Origin: Clostridia bacterium
Lineage (GTDB): Bacteria; Bacillota; DTU025
Reading direction: 5' to 3'
Length of the DNA: 64,000 nt
Assembly (NCBI GenBank): GCA_034926675.1
Contig: JAYFQW010000042.1
Coordinates: 62,001 to 126,000, forward strand
Shown: positions 44,996-53,066 of the stretch, in pieces
How positions within the stretch are numbered: the first letter of the stretch is position 1
Layout of the letters: each line of letters opens with the position of its first letter
Notes under the pieces: model-generated
Databases searched by the model: none
Told to the model about the DNA's origin: nothing
Seen by the model: the letters and a program-made list of their open reading frames with translations, nothing else
Position numbers and translations under genes: made by a program

Positions 44996-45176
44996 CGCCT
45001 CGATGGCGCGCGCCCTGGGAATGGTCGGAGTTTCTCATTTCTGAGTGTGAACCGTCGGAAAACCCTCACGGATGAGAATCTGCACCCGTCGCTTCACTCA
45101 AAAATGAGAATCCCGGCGCCCCTGCCCACAACTGCTCGCCCGAACGAGCACAAGCGCATAAAGCGGTAGGCGGCGC
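44996..45176. repeat. 180-bp dispersed direct repeat, copy 2
   Basis: Second copy of the element at 44725-44904, 271 bases downstream. The three CTCA-N4-TGAG dyads are kept at 45034-45045, 45065-45076 and 45097-45108. The third spacer differs (AAAA instead of AGAA), but the dyad arms are unchanged. The TGCTCG/CGAGCA hairpin is also kept. Confidence 0.9.
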
Positions 45177-45575
45177 CACGAACACCACAATTACGTAGGG
45201 TGCGTGTCGTCTTCATTTTAACGGGAATTCGAGGGTCTAGCATCGCAGCCAGATCCGATGCACTTGCCGGGGCCAGGCGACGCCCTGCTTGGGCCGCGGC
45301 GCGATGGGCGGAACTGCATCGCCGAGTCGTTCTGCCCCAGCGCCAGCGGTACGGCGCCCATAGCCATCAGGCCAGCTCCGGTTGGTATGTGCCCGATATC
45401 GGCCTCCGCGAGGAACTGGATGGCCATCAGCGTTCGTATCTAGATGCCCACATCTATCGACGAGCGAAGTAGCTTACCGCGGATGATACCAGGGCCGTGA
45501 GCACCAATACATGAGAAAGCGACGAGACAATCGCCGCTGCTGCTCCAGAGGGCCATGAAGCGGCAAGAGGCCGCG

Positions 45576-45669
45576 GCAGGTCGTCGCAGGCGGACGTCGC
45601 GTAACGCAGGTCGTCGCAGGAGCAGTCGGGCCGTCGGTCGCTGGGTCGGTCGCTGGGTCGGTCGCTGGG
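45576..45669. repeat. Short repeats upstream of the DtxR-family gene
   Basis: GCAGGTCGTCGCAGG occurs at 45576-45590 and 45606-45620 (30 bases apart). It is followed by three perfect copies of TCGGTCGCTGGG at 45634-45669, which end 3 bases before the promoter -35 box. Confidence 0.85.
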
Positions 45670-45672
45670 TCC

Positions 45673-45731
45673 TTGACACCCTCGGACGCCTGGCGTAGAA
45701 TTGCAGAAGAGTGAAGTTAGGTTCACCTTAC
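45673..45731 (+). promoter_or_regulatory. Promoter and putative metal-regulator operator of the DtxR-ZIP operon
   Basis: TTGACA (45673-45678) and TAGAAT (45696-45701) are separated by 17 bases. The dyad TAGGT-tc-ACCTTA (45718-45730) lies just downstream of the expected start and resembles half-sites bound by DtxR/IdeR-family proteins (TTAGGTTA type). This fits autoregulation of the first gene. Confidence 0.65.
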
Positions 45732-45749
45732 ACAATTGGGGTAATCTAG

Positions 45750-46139
45750 TTGGCGCCTGATTCCAAGATAACACCCTCCCTCGAGGATTATCTCGAGGAT
45801 GTGTTCGACCTTCTGCAGCTCGAAGGACGGGCGAGAGTCACGGATGCGGCAACCCGTCCGGGAGTATCGAGGGCCAGCGTGAACCAGGCGATGGGTGTTC
45901 TCGAAAACCACGGGCTGATTGCGCAGGAGAAGTACGGCCCGCTTTACCTCATAGAGGAAGGTTTAGGGCAGGCATCGACCGTCCGCGGGCGTCACAGCGT
46001 CATCAAATGGTTCCTCGTCTCTATCCTCGGCGTCGACGAATCCATTGCTGAGGAGGACGCATGCAGAATAGAGCACGCGGTAAGCCAGCAGACCATGGAC
46101 AGACTGCTCGAGTTCATGGGAAAACACAGGTTGCCGTGA
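45750..46139 (+). CDS. DtxR/MntR-family metal-dependent repressor
   Basis: A 129-residue metal-responsive repressor. SLEDYLEDVFDLLQLEGRARV opens the family fold; the winged helix (ATRPGVSRASVNQAMGVLENHGLIAQEKYG) and dimerisation domain (IAEEDACRIEHAVSQQTMDRLLEFM, with the metal-site Glu and His) are present. The C-terminal SH3-like domain of DtxR is absent, as in MntR. The start is TTG. It precedes a ZIP transporter by 19 bases and has a DtxR-like dyad in its promoter, so it probably controls metal uptake. Fe, Mn or Zn cannot be distinguished. The phrase TRPGVS replaces the more usual LGVS turn. Confidence 0.9.
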   Translation: MAPDSKITPSLEDYLEDVFDLLQLEGRARVTDAATRPGVSRASVNQAMGVLENHGLIAQEKYGPLYLIEEGLGQASTVRGRHSVIKWFLVSILGVDESIAEEDACRIEHAVSQQTMDRLLEFMGKHRLP

Positions 46140-46158
46140 CAGGACGGGAGGAGCAAAA

Positions 46159-46899
46159 ATGCACGCCATCGCGTATGTCACATTGATGGGCCTCGCAGCA
46201 GGGGTAGTAGGCACAGGGGCGGGCTCAACAGCGACGGCAATGGTAGGGGCGCCGAGCAGACGCGTCCTGTCAGTGCTGATGGGCCTGGCTGGAGGGGTCA
46301 TGCTCTCCGTCGTGTTCCTCGATCTGGTGCCGGAGTCGATCGAAATCGGCGGACTGCTGTTTGCGATCGCCGGGTTCGTCCTTGGCATCGGGGCCACCGC
46401 AATGGTGGACCTGCTAACACCGCACTTTCACGCCATCTCTGGGGACTGTGAAAACTCGCGCTACCTCAGGGCATCTCTGCTCACGGGAATAGGGATCGCG
46501 ATGCACAATCTGCCTGAGGGCCTCGCTATAGGGGCGAGCTACGCCCACGGATCGTCGCTCGGCTTCTCTGTAGCTTTGACCATCGCTCTTCACAACATTC
46601 CGGAGGGGATGGCCATGGCCGCGCCGATGTGCGCAGCAAGGCTCCGACCGGCACGGATCGCCATGTGGGGCGGAGTGGCTGGGCTGCCCATGGCTGTCGG
46701 CGCGCTCATCGGCGTAGCGATAGGCGGAGTGTCCCCCGCCGTCCTCGCCTCGTGCCTCGGGTTCGCCGGCGGCGCCATGGTGTTCATCACAGCCGACGAG
46801 CTGATACCGGATGCGCAGGAATTCGCAGTCGGGCACTCAGGAACCTTCGGGATCGTCCTTGGGGTGCTAGCGGGAATGCTACTAGTGTACGCGTCCTGA
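46159..46899 (+). CDS. ZIP-family metal transporter
   Basis: A 246-residue ZIP permease for divalent metals. Eight membrane segments are expected. The metal sites are clear: MHNLPEGLAIGAS in TM4 and LHNIPEGMAMAAP in TM5. The strong RBS GGGAGGAGC precedes the ATG. Operon with the DtxR-family gene suggests metal-controlled expression. A short His-containing loop (TPHFHAIS) lies between TM3 and TM4. Confidence 0.93.
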   Translation: MHAIAYVTLMGLAAGVVGTGAGSTATAMVGAPSRRVLSVLMGLAGGVMLSVVFLDLVPESIEIGGLLFAIAGFVLGIGATAMVDLLTPHFHAISGDCENSRYLRASLLTGIGIAMHNLPEGLAIGASYAHGSSLGFSVALTIALHNIPEGMAMAAPMCAARLRPARIAMWGGVAGLPMAVGALIGVAIGGVSPAVLASCLGFAGGAMVFITADELIPDAQEFAVGHSGTFGIVLGVLAGMLLVYAS

Positions 46900-46987
46900 C
46901 GCCTGACATGCCCTCTGATCCAATCCGACATCGCATAGATCACGCGACCGTAGTCGGCCGCTCACTTACGGCAGAGGAGTGGTAAAC

Positions 46988-47527
46988 TTGGAGAACTCGA
47001 ATGTACGCAAGATCACGAGAACCGCGGTGCTAATTGCCCTTACCATCGCCTTCCAATCCCTCGGCATGCAGCAGATGATCACCGGACCCGTAGTCAACAT
47101 GTTCCTATTCCTAGGCGTGATGCTCATTGGCATGTGGGGCGGCGTGATCACAGGGCTCATAACACCCTTGATGGCGCTGTGGGTAGGCATCATCAAGCCC
47201 GTGATGGCGCCGATGGCGCCTGCAATAGCCCTATCCAACGCGGCGTTGTGTGTAGTGTTCGGATTCGCCGATATGCTTGGATCCCACAGATCCATCGTCG
47301 CTCGAGCAGTGGGCGCGGTCATCGCATCTGTGGTGAAGTTCCTGATCCTCGCGGGCACAGTGCGCTTCCTCGTCCAGCTTCCTCCCAAGGCTGCCCAGGC
47401 CATGCAAGGCCTTCAGCTGGTGACTGCACTCAGTGGCGGAGTCGCCGCAATCATCTTGTATGAGGCCCTTGCAAGAACAGGCGCCATTTCCGGATTAGGA
47501 GGGAACCCGACCAACCGGCGACGATAA
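46988..47527 (+). CDS. ECF transporter S component-like membrane protein
   Basis: A roughly 179-residue membrane protein with five to six hydrophobic segments: KITRTAVLIALTIAFQSLG, NMFLFLGVMLIGMWGGVITGLI, AIALSNAALCVVFGFADML and a C-terminal one. The pattern fits substrate-binding (S) components of ECF vitamin transporters. The TTG at 46988 follows GAGGAG by 8 bases; a GTG at 46979 touches the RBS. No ATPase or T component is adjacent, so it may share the ECF module encoded at 56-59 kb. The ligand is unknown. Confidence 0.65.
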   Translation: MENSNVRKITRTAVLIALTIAFQSLGMQQMITGPVVNMFLFLGVMLIGMWGGVITGLITPLMALWVGIIKPVMAPMAPAIALSNAALCVVFGFADMLGSHRSIVARAVGAVIASVVKFLILAGTVRFLVQLPPKAAQAMQGLQLVTALSGGVAAIILYEALARTGAISGLGGNPTNRRR

Positions 47528-47620
47528 CCGAGTCCGTAGGCCATCCCCTGGAACATTCCGGGTGCCGGAAGCATAGGCTGTAACGCCTATAGTCATGTTC
47601 GATCTGGGGAGGCGGCCTTC

Positions 47621-48697
47621 ATGCACTACACTGTTCAGAACGGAGACACACTCTGGCTTGTCGGCCAGAAGTTCAAGCAGAACTACCGGGCGATTGCCAT
47701 GGCGAACGCGATAGAGCCCCCATACCTGGTCTACCCTGGGCAGGTGCTGCACATCCCAAGGAGTCACAGGCTCATCGGGTTCATACCAGATTATGCGTCT
47801 AGTGAGGGGATCGCCGATGCCCTGAAAGCGCCAGAGCCGTTCAATGAGGTAGTATACACCTTCATGCGCGTGCAGCCAGATGGTTCAGTTCAGGTTGGGC
47901 CAGTCGACAGCCGCATTCAGGTTCTCCGCACACGTATGACCAGGGTGCTAGTAGGGCTGTCAAACCAATCGGAGGCGGCATACTCGCGCAAGGCAGCCGA
48001 TTCCGCACTTCTTGAGGGCGACTCCCGTTCGCGCCTTGCGGCATCTGCGGTCAGTGTTGCCGTATCCAATGCGTTCGACGGGGTCCATCTTGACTTCCAG
48101 GAGATTGAGGCGGCCCACTGGGATGGCGCAGCAGAGCTTCTGTGCGAGATACGGGCCAGGTTCAGCCAGCTGAGCCCGTATTACACCACATCGGTAAGCA
48201 TACCTTCCAACTGGTGCGAGAAGCCGTTCGATCTGAAACGGACGGCCGAGTGCACAGATCTGATGATAATGGAAGGCTACGAGAAAGGGGCATCGCACTC
48301 GGAGGGACCGCTGGCCCCCCTTCCGTGGCTCAAACAGACTGTGAGCTCAGCCATAGCGGAAGTGGGCCCAGCCAGGCTCGTTGTAACCCTGGGCATCTAC
48401 GGACTGGACTGGTCTCCAAAGGGCGATACCGCTTACATCACTTCTGAGGCGGCTCAGCAGACTGCAACCGAGACATCTGCGCAAATCGACAGGGATCAAA
48501 CTTCCGGAACACCGCGGTTCCATTATGAGGATGCTTCAGGCGTGACCCACCAGGTATGGTATGAAGATCTCGACTCTCTCTCCATGAAGATGCAACTCCT
48601 TGAATCGCTGGGGGTGAGGAAGATAGCCATATGGAGGCTTGGATCCGTCCCAATGGAGATCATACATGCAGTATGCGAGGCACGCACGTGGGCGTAG
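47621..48697 (+). CDS. LysM-GH18 protein (YaaH/SleL-like) with Gln at the catalytic Glu
   Basis: A 358-residue protein with one N-terminal LysM domain (HYTVQNGDTLWLVGQKF to VYPGQVLHIP, residues 2-46) and a GH18 (chitinase-fold) domain of the spore-lytic YaaH/SleL type. The catalytic strand reads FDGVHLDFQEIE: the family motif DGxxxDxE has Gln160 instead of Glu, so the proton donor is missing unless Glu161 substitutes. The domain may be a peptidoglycan-binding lectin rather than an enzyme. No signal peptide is visible, as in several spore-associated members. The RBS GGGGAGG lies 8 bases before the ATG. Confidence 0.85.
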   Translation: MHYTVQNGDTLWLVGQKFKQNYRAIAMANAIEPPYLVYPGQVLHIPRSHRLIGFIPDYASSEGIADALKAPEPFNEVVYTFMRVQPDGSVQVGPVDSRIQVLRTRMTRVLVGLSNQSEAAYSRKAADSALLEGDSRSRLAASAVSVAVSNAFDGVHLDFQEIEAAHWDGAAELLCEIRARFSQLSPYYTTSVSIPSNWCEKPFDLKRTAECTDLMIMEGYEKGASHSEGPLAPLPWLKQTVSSAIAEVGPARLVVTLGIYGLDWSPKGDTAYITSEAAQQTATETSAQIDRDQTSGTPRFHYEDASGVTHQVWYEDLDSLSMKMQLLESLGVRKIAIWRLGSVPMEIIHAVCEARTWA

Positions 48698-48744
48698 CGC
48701 GCCCAAGCGACAGGATCAGCGCGTGACGAAACGAGGCGGTACTC

Positions 48745-49401
48745 ATGGGAGTACGAGCAGTGCGCCCGAAGGATGTCTCGCGAGTAGCAGATATCTTCAT
48801 CGCGGCTTTTCCTGAGTCTATAAGTCACTACTACGGCGACAGGCCGGTTCCGAGCAGAGGATTCCTCGACATCTACTCATTCCTCGCGTGGGCGGAACGA
48901 GGCAGTTTTCTTGTGTACGAAGATGAAACCAGCGGAACGGTGCTCGGATATATCGTCGTTCCCAGGACCATGACATCGGTCTGGGTGAAGGCGTTTCTAT
49001 CCGGGCGCCCGCTCGTATGGGCCTTCAACTGGCTCACTGGCCAGTACGGCATCTCTGCCAACCGCGTGCTGGCCATCCTATGGAACAAGGTCCTGTTCGC
49101 ACGCTCATCCAGGGAGCAGCTGGCACATGGACATGCCCAGATCCTGTCTGTGGCCGTGCACCCATCGGTACAGGGCCGTGGAATCGGGCGCGAGCTAGTT
49201 CGGCATGGTCTTGACCTCCTGAGGTCACAGGGGGTGAGCACCGTGAAACTCGAGGTGCGGCCGAACAACCAGCCCGCAAAGAGAATCTACCTGAGTCTTG
49301 GCTTCAAGGAAGTGGGTACGTCCCGGGATAGCCAGGGGGAATGGACGGTGATGGCAGCACATCTCCAACCACAACCGACGAGCCCGGGCCCGTGCATCTA
49401 G
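48745..49401 (+). CDS. GNAT-family N-acetyltransferase
   Basis: A 218-residue acetyltransferase. The acetyl-CoA site is ILSVAVHPSVQGRGIGRELVRHGLDLL, followed by VKLEVRPNNQPAKRIYLSLGFKEVG, as in RimI-like enzymes. An insertion of about 45 residues between strands (SVWVKAFLSGRPLVWAFNW region) is hydrophobic. The acceptor is unknown. The RBS GAGG lies 8 bases before the ATG. Its stop overlaps the convergent ChrB-N gene by 4 bases. Confidence 0.88.
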   Translation: MGVRAVRPKDVSRVADIFIAAFPESISHYYGDRPVPSRGFLDIYSFLAWAERGSFLVYEDETSGTVLGYIVVPRTMTSVWVKAFLSGRPLVWAFNWLTGQYGISANRVLAILWNKVLFARSSREQLAHGHAQILSVAVHPSVQGRGIGRELVRHGLDLLRSQGVSTVKLEVRPNNQPAKRIYLSLGFKEVGTSRDSQGEWTVMAAHLQPQPTSPGPCI

Positions 49402-49949
49402 GCTTGTCCTAGGCCTTCACGGCGGAACACCTCATCACTGAACAGCGAGAGCCGTTCCTCAGCCGCTGCGTAAGCACGCTCCGCGTCCGCTCGTCCGGGA
49501 GCGTCAAAGTAGTCCCGCGACGAGATCTTCTTCATCCACCGTTGAATCTTGGCGAGTTCCTCCTCGCTTTCTTCCACCTCTGCGAATGTGAACTTCCCTG
49601 ACGCAGTCTCCCGCTCAAGTTCGTCGACGAGTCCCTCGCACTTCTCTGTCAGCTCGCTATATTCCTCATCGCGCAGCGCGCGGGAATCGGCGCGAAGCCT
49701 CTCCTCGTCCTCTGGATGGATGAAGGTCAGAAACGCGATCGCCGCCTCGCCGCCCATGCCGCCGACCTCGTCGCGGAGAGTCTCAAGCTGAGCCAGAAGC
49801 GCATCGGTAAATGGGACAACTCCCACTGCCTGCTGAAGATAGACCGCCCCCATCTCCTTCACCTTGCGCCATACATAGACACGCTTACGCGAGGGCTCAG
49901 AAGGGACACGGTAACTGATGCCTAACCACCTGCTATCCAACCTGCTCAC
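49398..49949 (-). CDS. ChrB N-terminal domain-like protein
   Basis: A 183-residue protein matching the ChrB N-terminal domain: ISYRVPSEPSRKRVYVWRKVKEMGAVYLQQAV with a charged helical C-terminal half (SRALRDEEYSELTEKCEGLVDEL). In chromate-resistance operons ChrB is a regulator, but stand-alone domains are found beside various transporters. It overlaps the end of the MFS gene, so it is probably co-expressed with it. Whether chromate is involved is not shown by the sequence. The start could be GTG at 49949 or TTG at 49940. Confidence 0.7.
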   Translation of the reverse strand: MSRLDSRWLGISYRVPSEPSRKRVYVWRKVKEMGAVYLQQAVGVVPFTDALLAQLETLRDEVGGMGGEAAIAFLTFIHPEDEERLRADSRALRDEEYSELTEKCEGLVDELERETASGKFTFAEVEESEEELAKIQRWMKKISSRDYFDAPGRADAERAYAAAEERLSLFSDEVFRREGLGQA

Positions 49950-51177
49950 CCTTCCCTGGCTTAATCATCACTAGAAGCATGAGTGTGGCGGCAAGGGCCA
50001 GAACGGCCCCGAAGATGAACGGGGCTGGGGCCCCGAACCTCTGCCACAACGCACCTGCAATTACGCTCGCTGGCAGAGCGCTGATGCCGATGGCCGCATT
50101 GTAGAGCCCATAGGCCGTACCTCTCTTCGCACTCGGAACCACATCGGCGACAAGCGCCTTCGCCGCGCCTTCAGTCAGACCGTAGTATGCGCCATACAGA
50201 CTGTACAGGACCCACACGTGCCACGCGGATTGCGCGAAAGCAAAACCTAGGTAGATGAGGCCGTAAACCGTCCATCCCGCGATGATCACGCCACGGCGCC
50301 CCAGTCTGTCGGATACGACGCCCGCGGGGTAAGCAGTGAGTGATGCGACAACGCTGAACAGCGCGAGCAGCGCCAGAACCTGCACCACGTCTAGTCCTAG
50401 GTCCCGAGCGCGCAGCACGAGGAAGGCGTCAGTGGAATTGCCCAGCGTGAAAACCACGGTGATAAGGAGCAGCGACCTGAACTGCGAATCGAACCCAGTG
50501 AGAGAGAGACTCGGTGCGCTCCCCGCCTGCTTCGATGTAGGCACATCGCGGACGAACAGCGCGAGCAGCGCTACCATGAGAATGGAAGGCACTACTGCTG
50601 CAAGAACGATGCTCTGGAAGGCGCCCCTTGTCATCGCCATAGCCCCTCGATTAGCATACGTAACAGCGATTGCAGCGATCAGGAGACCCACCACCGCTCC
50701 TAGGGGGTCCATCGCCCTCGCCCAGCCGAACGCGCGCCCCTGATGCTCAGGGTCGGATGAATCCGCAAGCAGCGCATCTCTGGCCGAGTTTCGTATTCCC
50801 TTCCCAGCCCGGTCGGTGAAACGCAGCGCCAACACAAATGGCCAGGAAGCTGCAAAGAAGTACAGGGGCCTCGATAGCCCCGACATGCAGTAGCCCCACA
50901 GAACGATCGGCTTCCTCTTGCCGAGTCGGTCGGATATCCAACCGGAGAAGATCTTGAGGACCGTGGCCGTGGTGTCCGCAATGCCCTCTATCAGGCCGAT
51001 GATTGAGGTCTTCACCCCGAGAGTGCTGGAGAGGAATAGAGGCAAAGACCTGCTAATGGCCTCTCCGCCCATATCGGCGAAGAAGCTGATCAGGCCGAGC
51101 ACAAACACGTTCTGGCTCATCCCAAGGATGCGCCTCTGGGGACACGCATCGTCAACCGGCGCAGTCTTCATTGACAT
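49933..51177 (-). CDS. MFS transporter
   Basis: A 414-residue major facilitator with 12 expected membrane segments. The loop 2-3 motif is GWISDRLGKRKPIVLWG and a repeat appears in the second half (GVVSDRLGRRGVIIAGW). RFTDRAGKGIRNSARDALLADSS is typical of a group of MFS proteins of unknown substrate. The ATG follows GGAGG by 9 bases. A perfect 10-bp inverted repeat at 51202-51236 lies in its promoter region. It is in an operon with the ChrB-N gene. Confidence 0.9.
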   Translation of the reverse strand: MSMKTAPVDDACPQRRILGMSQNVFVLGLISFFADMGGEAISRSLPLFLSSTLGVKTSIIGLIEGIADTTATVLKIFSGWISDRLGKRKPIVLWGYCMSGLSRPLYFFAASWPFVLALRFTDRAGKGIRNSARDALLADSSDPEHQGRAFGWARAMDPLGAVVGLLIAAIAVTYANRGAMAMTRGAFQSIVLAAVVPSILMVALLALFVRDVPTSKQAGSAPSLSLTGFDSQFRSLLLITVVFTLGNSTDAFLVLRARDLGLDVVQVLALLALFSVVASLTAYPAGVVSDRLGRRGVIIAGWTVYGLIYLGFAFAQSAWHVWVLYSLYGAYYGLTEGAAKALVADVVPSAKRGTAYGLYNAAIGISALPASVIAGALWQRFGAPAPFIFGAVLALAATLMLLVMIKPGKGEQVG

Positions 51178-51201
51178 ACGATGAGGCCTCCGTTATCCTG
51201 A

Positions 51202-51236
51202 ATGTAACATACACTACAATATAACATATGTTACAT
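51202..51236 (-). promoter_or_regulatory. Inverted-repeat operator upstream of the MFS-ChrB-N operon
   Basis: ATGTAACATA (51202-51211) is repeated as TATGTTACAT (51227-51236), a perfect 10-bp dyad with a 15-base centre. The right arm is itself part of the palindrome AACATATGTT (51223-51232). The region is AT-rich against a GC-rich background and sits 25-60 bases before the MFS start. A repressor site is likely; the regulator is unknown. Confidence 0.65.
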
Positions 51237-51280
51237 CGGGTCAAGTCACTGCCACGAAGACGGAATGTAAGACGGTGGCC

Positions 51281-51727
51281 TCACAGATTCGCCTTCCCAG
51301 TGAGTCTGTCGATGCTGATCCGGATCACCCCTGTGTGGCGCACATCCTCCTCGCTGCAGGTGAACTCGGCGCCAGGGGCAAGAGCCTCGGTGAGGCCGAC
51401 GAGGAGCTCCCGTTTGACAACACAGTCATCGATCAGTTCCGCACGACCGAATGCCACCACGCTTCTATACTTGGTTGTCAGGGGCGCCGAAGGGTCAGCG
51501 GACGCATGATAGGCAGTGTAGCACACGCGACTGTCCTTCTGCAGGTTCTCGATCTTCTCGCCAGCGGTTGCACAATGTATCACGATGCAGCCATCATGGA
51601 AAACGTGGTTCACGGGAATTGCGTACGGTTCACCATCACGGCCGATCATGGCCAGCACCCCATCTCTCGCCTCGGTCAGGAAGCGCACTGCCTCCTCTGC
51701 TGATATCTCTCTATCTTTTCGTCTCAC
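51281..51727 (-). CDS. Pyridoxamine 5'-phosphate oxidase-family (PPOX/NimA-like) flavoprotein
   Basis: A 148-residue split-barrel protein that probably binds FMN or a related cofactor. Typical elements are FLTEARDGVLAMIGRDGEPYAIPVNHVF and CIVIHCATAGEKIENLQKDSRVCYTAYH, as in NimA-like nitroimidazole-resistance proteins and related members of unknown substrate. The GTG start follows GAGGGGG by 7 bases. It lies upstream of the MFS gene on the same strand with about 100 bases containing the operator. Confidence 0.85.
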   Translation of the reverse strand: MRRKDREISAEEAVRFLTEARDGVLAMIGRDGEPYAIPVNHVFHDGCIVIHCATAGEKIENLQKDSRVCYTAYHASADPSAPLTTKYRSVVAFGRAELIDDCVVKRELLVGLTEALAPGAEFTCSEEDVRHTGVIRISIDRLTGKANL

Positions 51728-52073
51728 GGCGTGACCCCCTCAGCTGCAGACATGATCACCACCATTCCAGCATGCCTTTGAATGCGGAAACAATCAAGTG
51801 TTCTCAGCGAAATAGCGAAATGTCCTCACCGAAATCCCTTGGTGAAGCGTTGCCAACGAAGTGTTCTGAGCGAAGTGCTCTGAGTGAAGTGCTCTGAGTG
51901 AAGGGGCTTCGGTCCGTCGCGCGCGAGCGCGACTCGGTGCTGGAGGAGTATGGGCAGGCATGTCGAAAGACGTGCCATCGACGGGAAGTCCTTTGATGTC
52001 GAGCCAGTTGGGGATGTCGCGTACATATGTTTGTACAAGTGGGCGATCCTCAGCGCAATTTGGAGGGTGCTGA
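51728..52073. other. Intergenic region with degenerate short repeats
   Basis: A divergent region between the PPOX-family and OYE-family genes with no gene of its own. The middle holds the 14-bp tandem repeat at 51857-51898 and looser copies of CAGCGAAAT/CACCGAAAT around 51800-51836. Confidence 0.55.
51857..51898. repeat. 14-bp tandem repeat
   Basis: Three consecutive units, CGAAGTGTTCTGAG, CGAAGTGCTCTGAG and TGAAGTGCTCTGAG, followed by the start of a fourth (TGAAG). Confidence 0.85.
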
Positions 52074-53066
52074 ATGGCAAACCTGTTTTCCACTCTTGCG
52101 GTTAAGGGCATGTCGCTCCGGAACCGCATCGTCATGCCTCCTATGGCAAGTGAAACGAGCACTACTGATGGGTTCCCGACCGAGAGCACTATCGATTACT
52201 ACCAGCGTTGTGCTAGAGGCGGAGTTGGTCTGATCATCGTGGAGCATTCCTATGTGACAAAATCCGGACGCAGGACCGCAAAGCAGGTAGGCATCTGGTC
52301 GGATGAGCATATCGCTCCAATGGCCTCCATCGTGAAGGCCGCTCACGCGCTCGGGGTTCCTGTGTGTATCCAGATCACCCACGCAGGTTCCGCCGCTAGC
52401 GCCGAGGTCATCGGCCAGCCTCCGGTTGGGCCCTCGCCAATTCCCCTGGCGCCAGGGAAGGACACACCAGTGGAGCTAGACGTGGCCGCTATCCACGAGA
52501 TCATCGCAGCATTCGCGAGCGCGGCTGCCAGGGCTAAGGCGGCCGGATTCGACGCGGTGGAACTCCATGGCGCCCACGGTTATCTACTGAATCAGTTTCT
52601 CTCCCCGATCACCAATGTGAGAACCGATGAGTATGGTGGAAGCCCCGAAAGGCGGCTGCGCCTGCCCCTTGAGGTTGTAGAGGCCGCGCGACGCGCCGTG
52701 GGGCCGGATATGGTCCTCTTCTACAGGCTCGGCGCCAGCGACGGAGTGCCTGGCGGGCTTACGGCCGAAGATGCGAAGTTCGCGGCGCCCCGACTCATCA
52801 AGGCAGGGATAGACGTCATCGATATCTCAGGAGGGCTAGCTGGTTCCGGCAGAGATAAGTCCCTTGGAGAAGGCTACTTCGCGCCCCTCTCACAGGAAGT
52901 GAAAGGCGTAGTGAACGTGCCTGTGATGGCAACAGGCGGCATCACTACGCCGAGCTTCGCAGACTCGCTGATCCGAGAGGGAAAGGCCGACCTCGTGGGC
53001 ATCGGCAGAGCACTACTCGCCGATCCCGACTGGCCGATTAGGGCGAAAAGGGCCCTGACTGTTTGA
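52074..53066 (+). CDS. Old yellow enzyme-family NADH:flavin oxidoreductase
   Basis: A 330-residue FMN TIM barrel. Conserved parts: MSLRNRIVMPPMAS, GGVGLIIVEHSYV, the active-site ELHGAHGYLLNQFLSPITNVRTDEYGGS and the phosphate-binding GGITTPSFADSLIREGKADLVGIGRALLADP. It is the single-domain form, lacking the iron-sulfur and FAD domains of 2,4-dienoyl-CoA reductase. The RBS GGAGGG is 6 bases before the ATG. Substrate unknown, probably an activated alkene. The 3' end overlaps the convergent HAD gene by 54 bases. Confidence 0.93.
   Translation: MANLFSTLAVKGMSLRNRIVMPPMASETSTTDGFPTESTIDYYQRCARGGVGLIIVEHSYVTKSGRRTAKQVGIWSDEHIAPMASIVKAAHALGVPVCIQITHAGSAASAEVIGQPPVGPSPIPLAPGKDTPVELDVAAIHEIIAAFASAAARAKAAGFDAVELHGAHGYLLNQFLSPITNVRTDEYGGSPERRLRLPLEVVEAARRAVGPDMVLFYRLGASDGVPGGLTAEDAKFAAPRLIKAGIDVIDISGGLAGSGRDKSLGEGYFAPLSQEVKGVVNVPVMATGGITTPSFADSLIREGKADLVGIGRALLADPDWPIRAKRALTV

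Larger units (their letters stand above)
43987..45672. other. 1.7-kb gene-free, repeat-rich region
   Basis: No credible gene is found on either strand. The stretch contains a 46-bp tandem duplication, a 41-bp tandem duplication, a dispersed 180-bp direct repeat with internal palindromes, and several short tandem repeats before the DtxR promoter (listed separately). GC-rich with reading frames that reflect base composition only. It separates the housekeeping block from the metal-regulation and accessory block. Confidence 0.7.

Noticed and set aside
44763-45108. CRISPR-like appearance of regularly spaced short dyads
   Set aside because: The repeated core is only 8 defined bases, the spacers are themselves duplicated, and no cas genes are present.
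45218-45427. Minus-strand frame with a somewhat natural phrase (ADIGHIPTGAGLMAMGAVPLAL)
   Set aside because: No start context, no family recognised and only 69 codons inside the repeat-rich gene-free region; at most an unidentifiable remnant.
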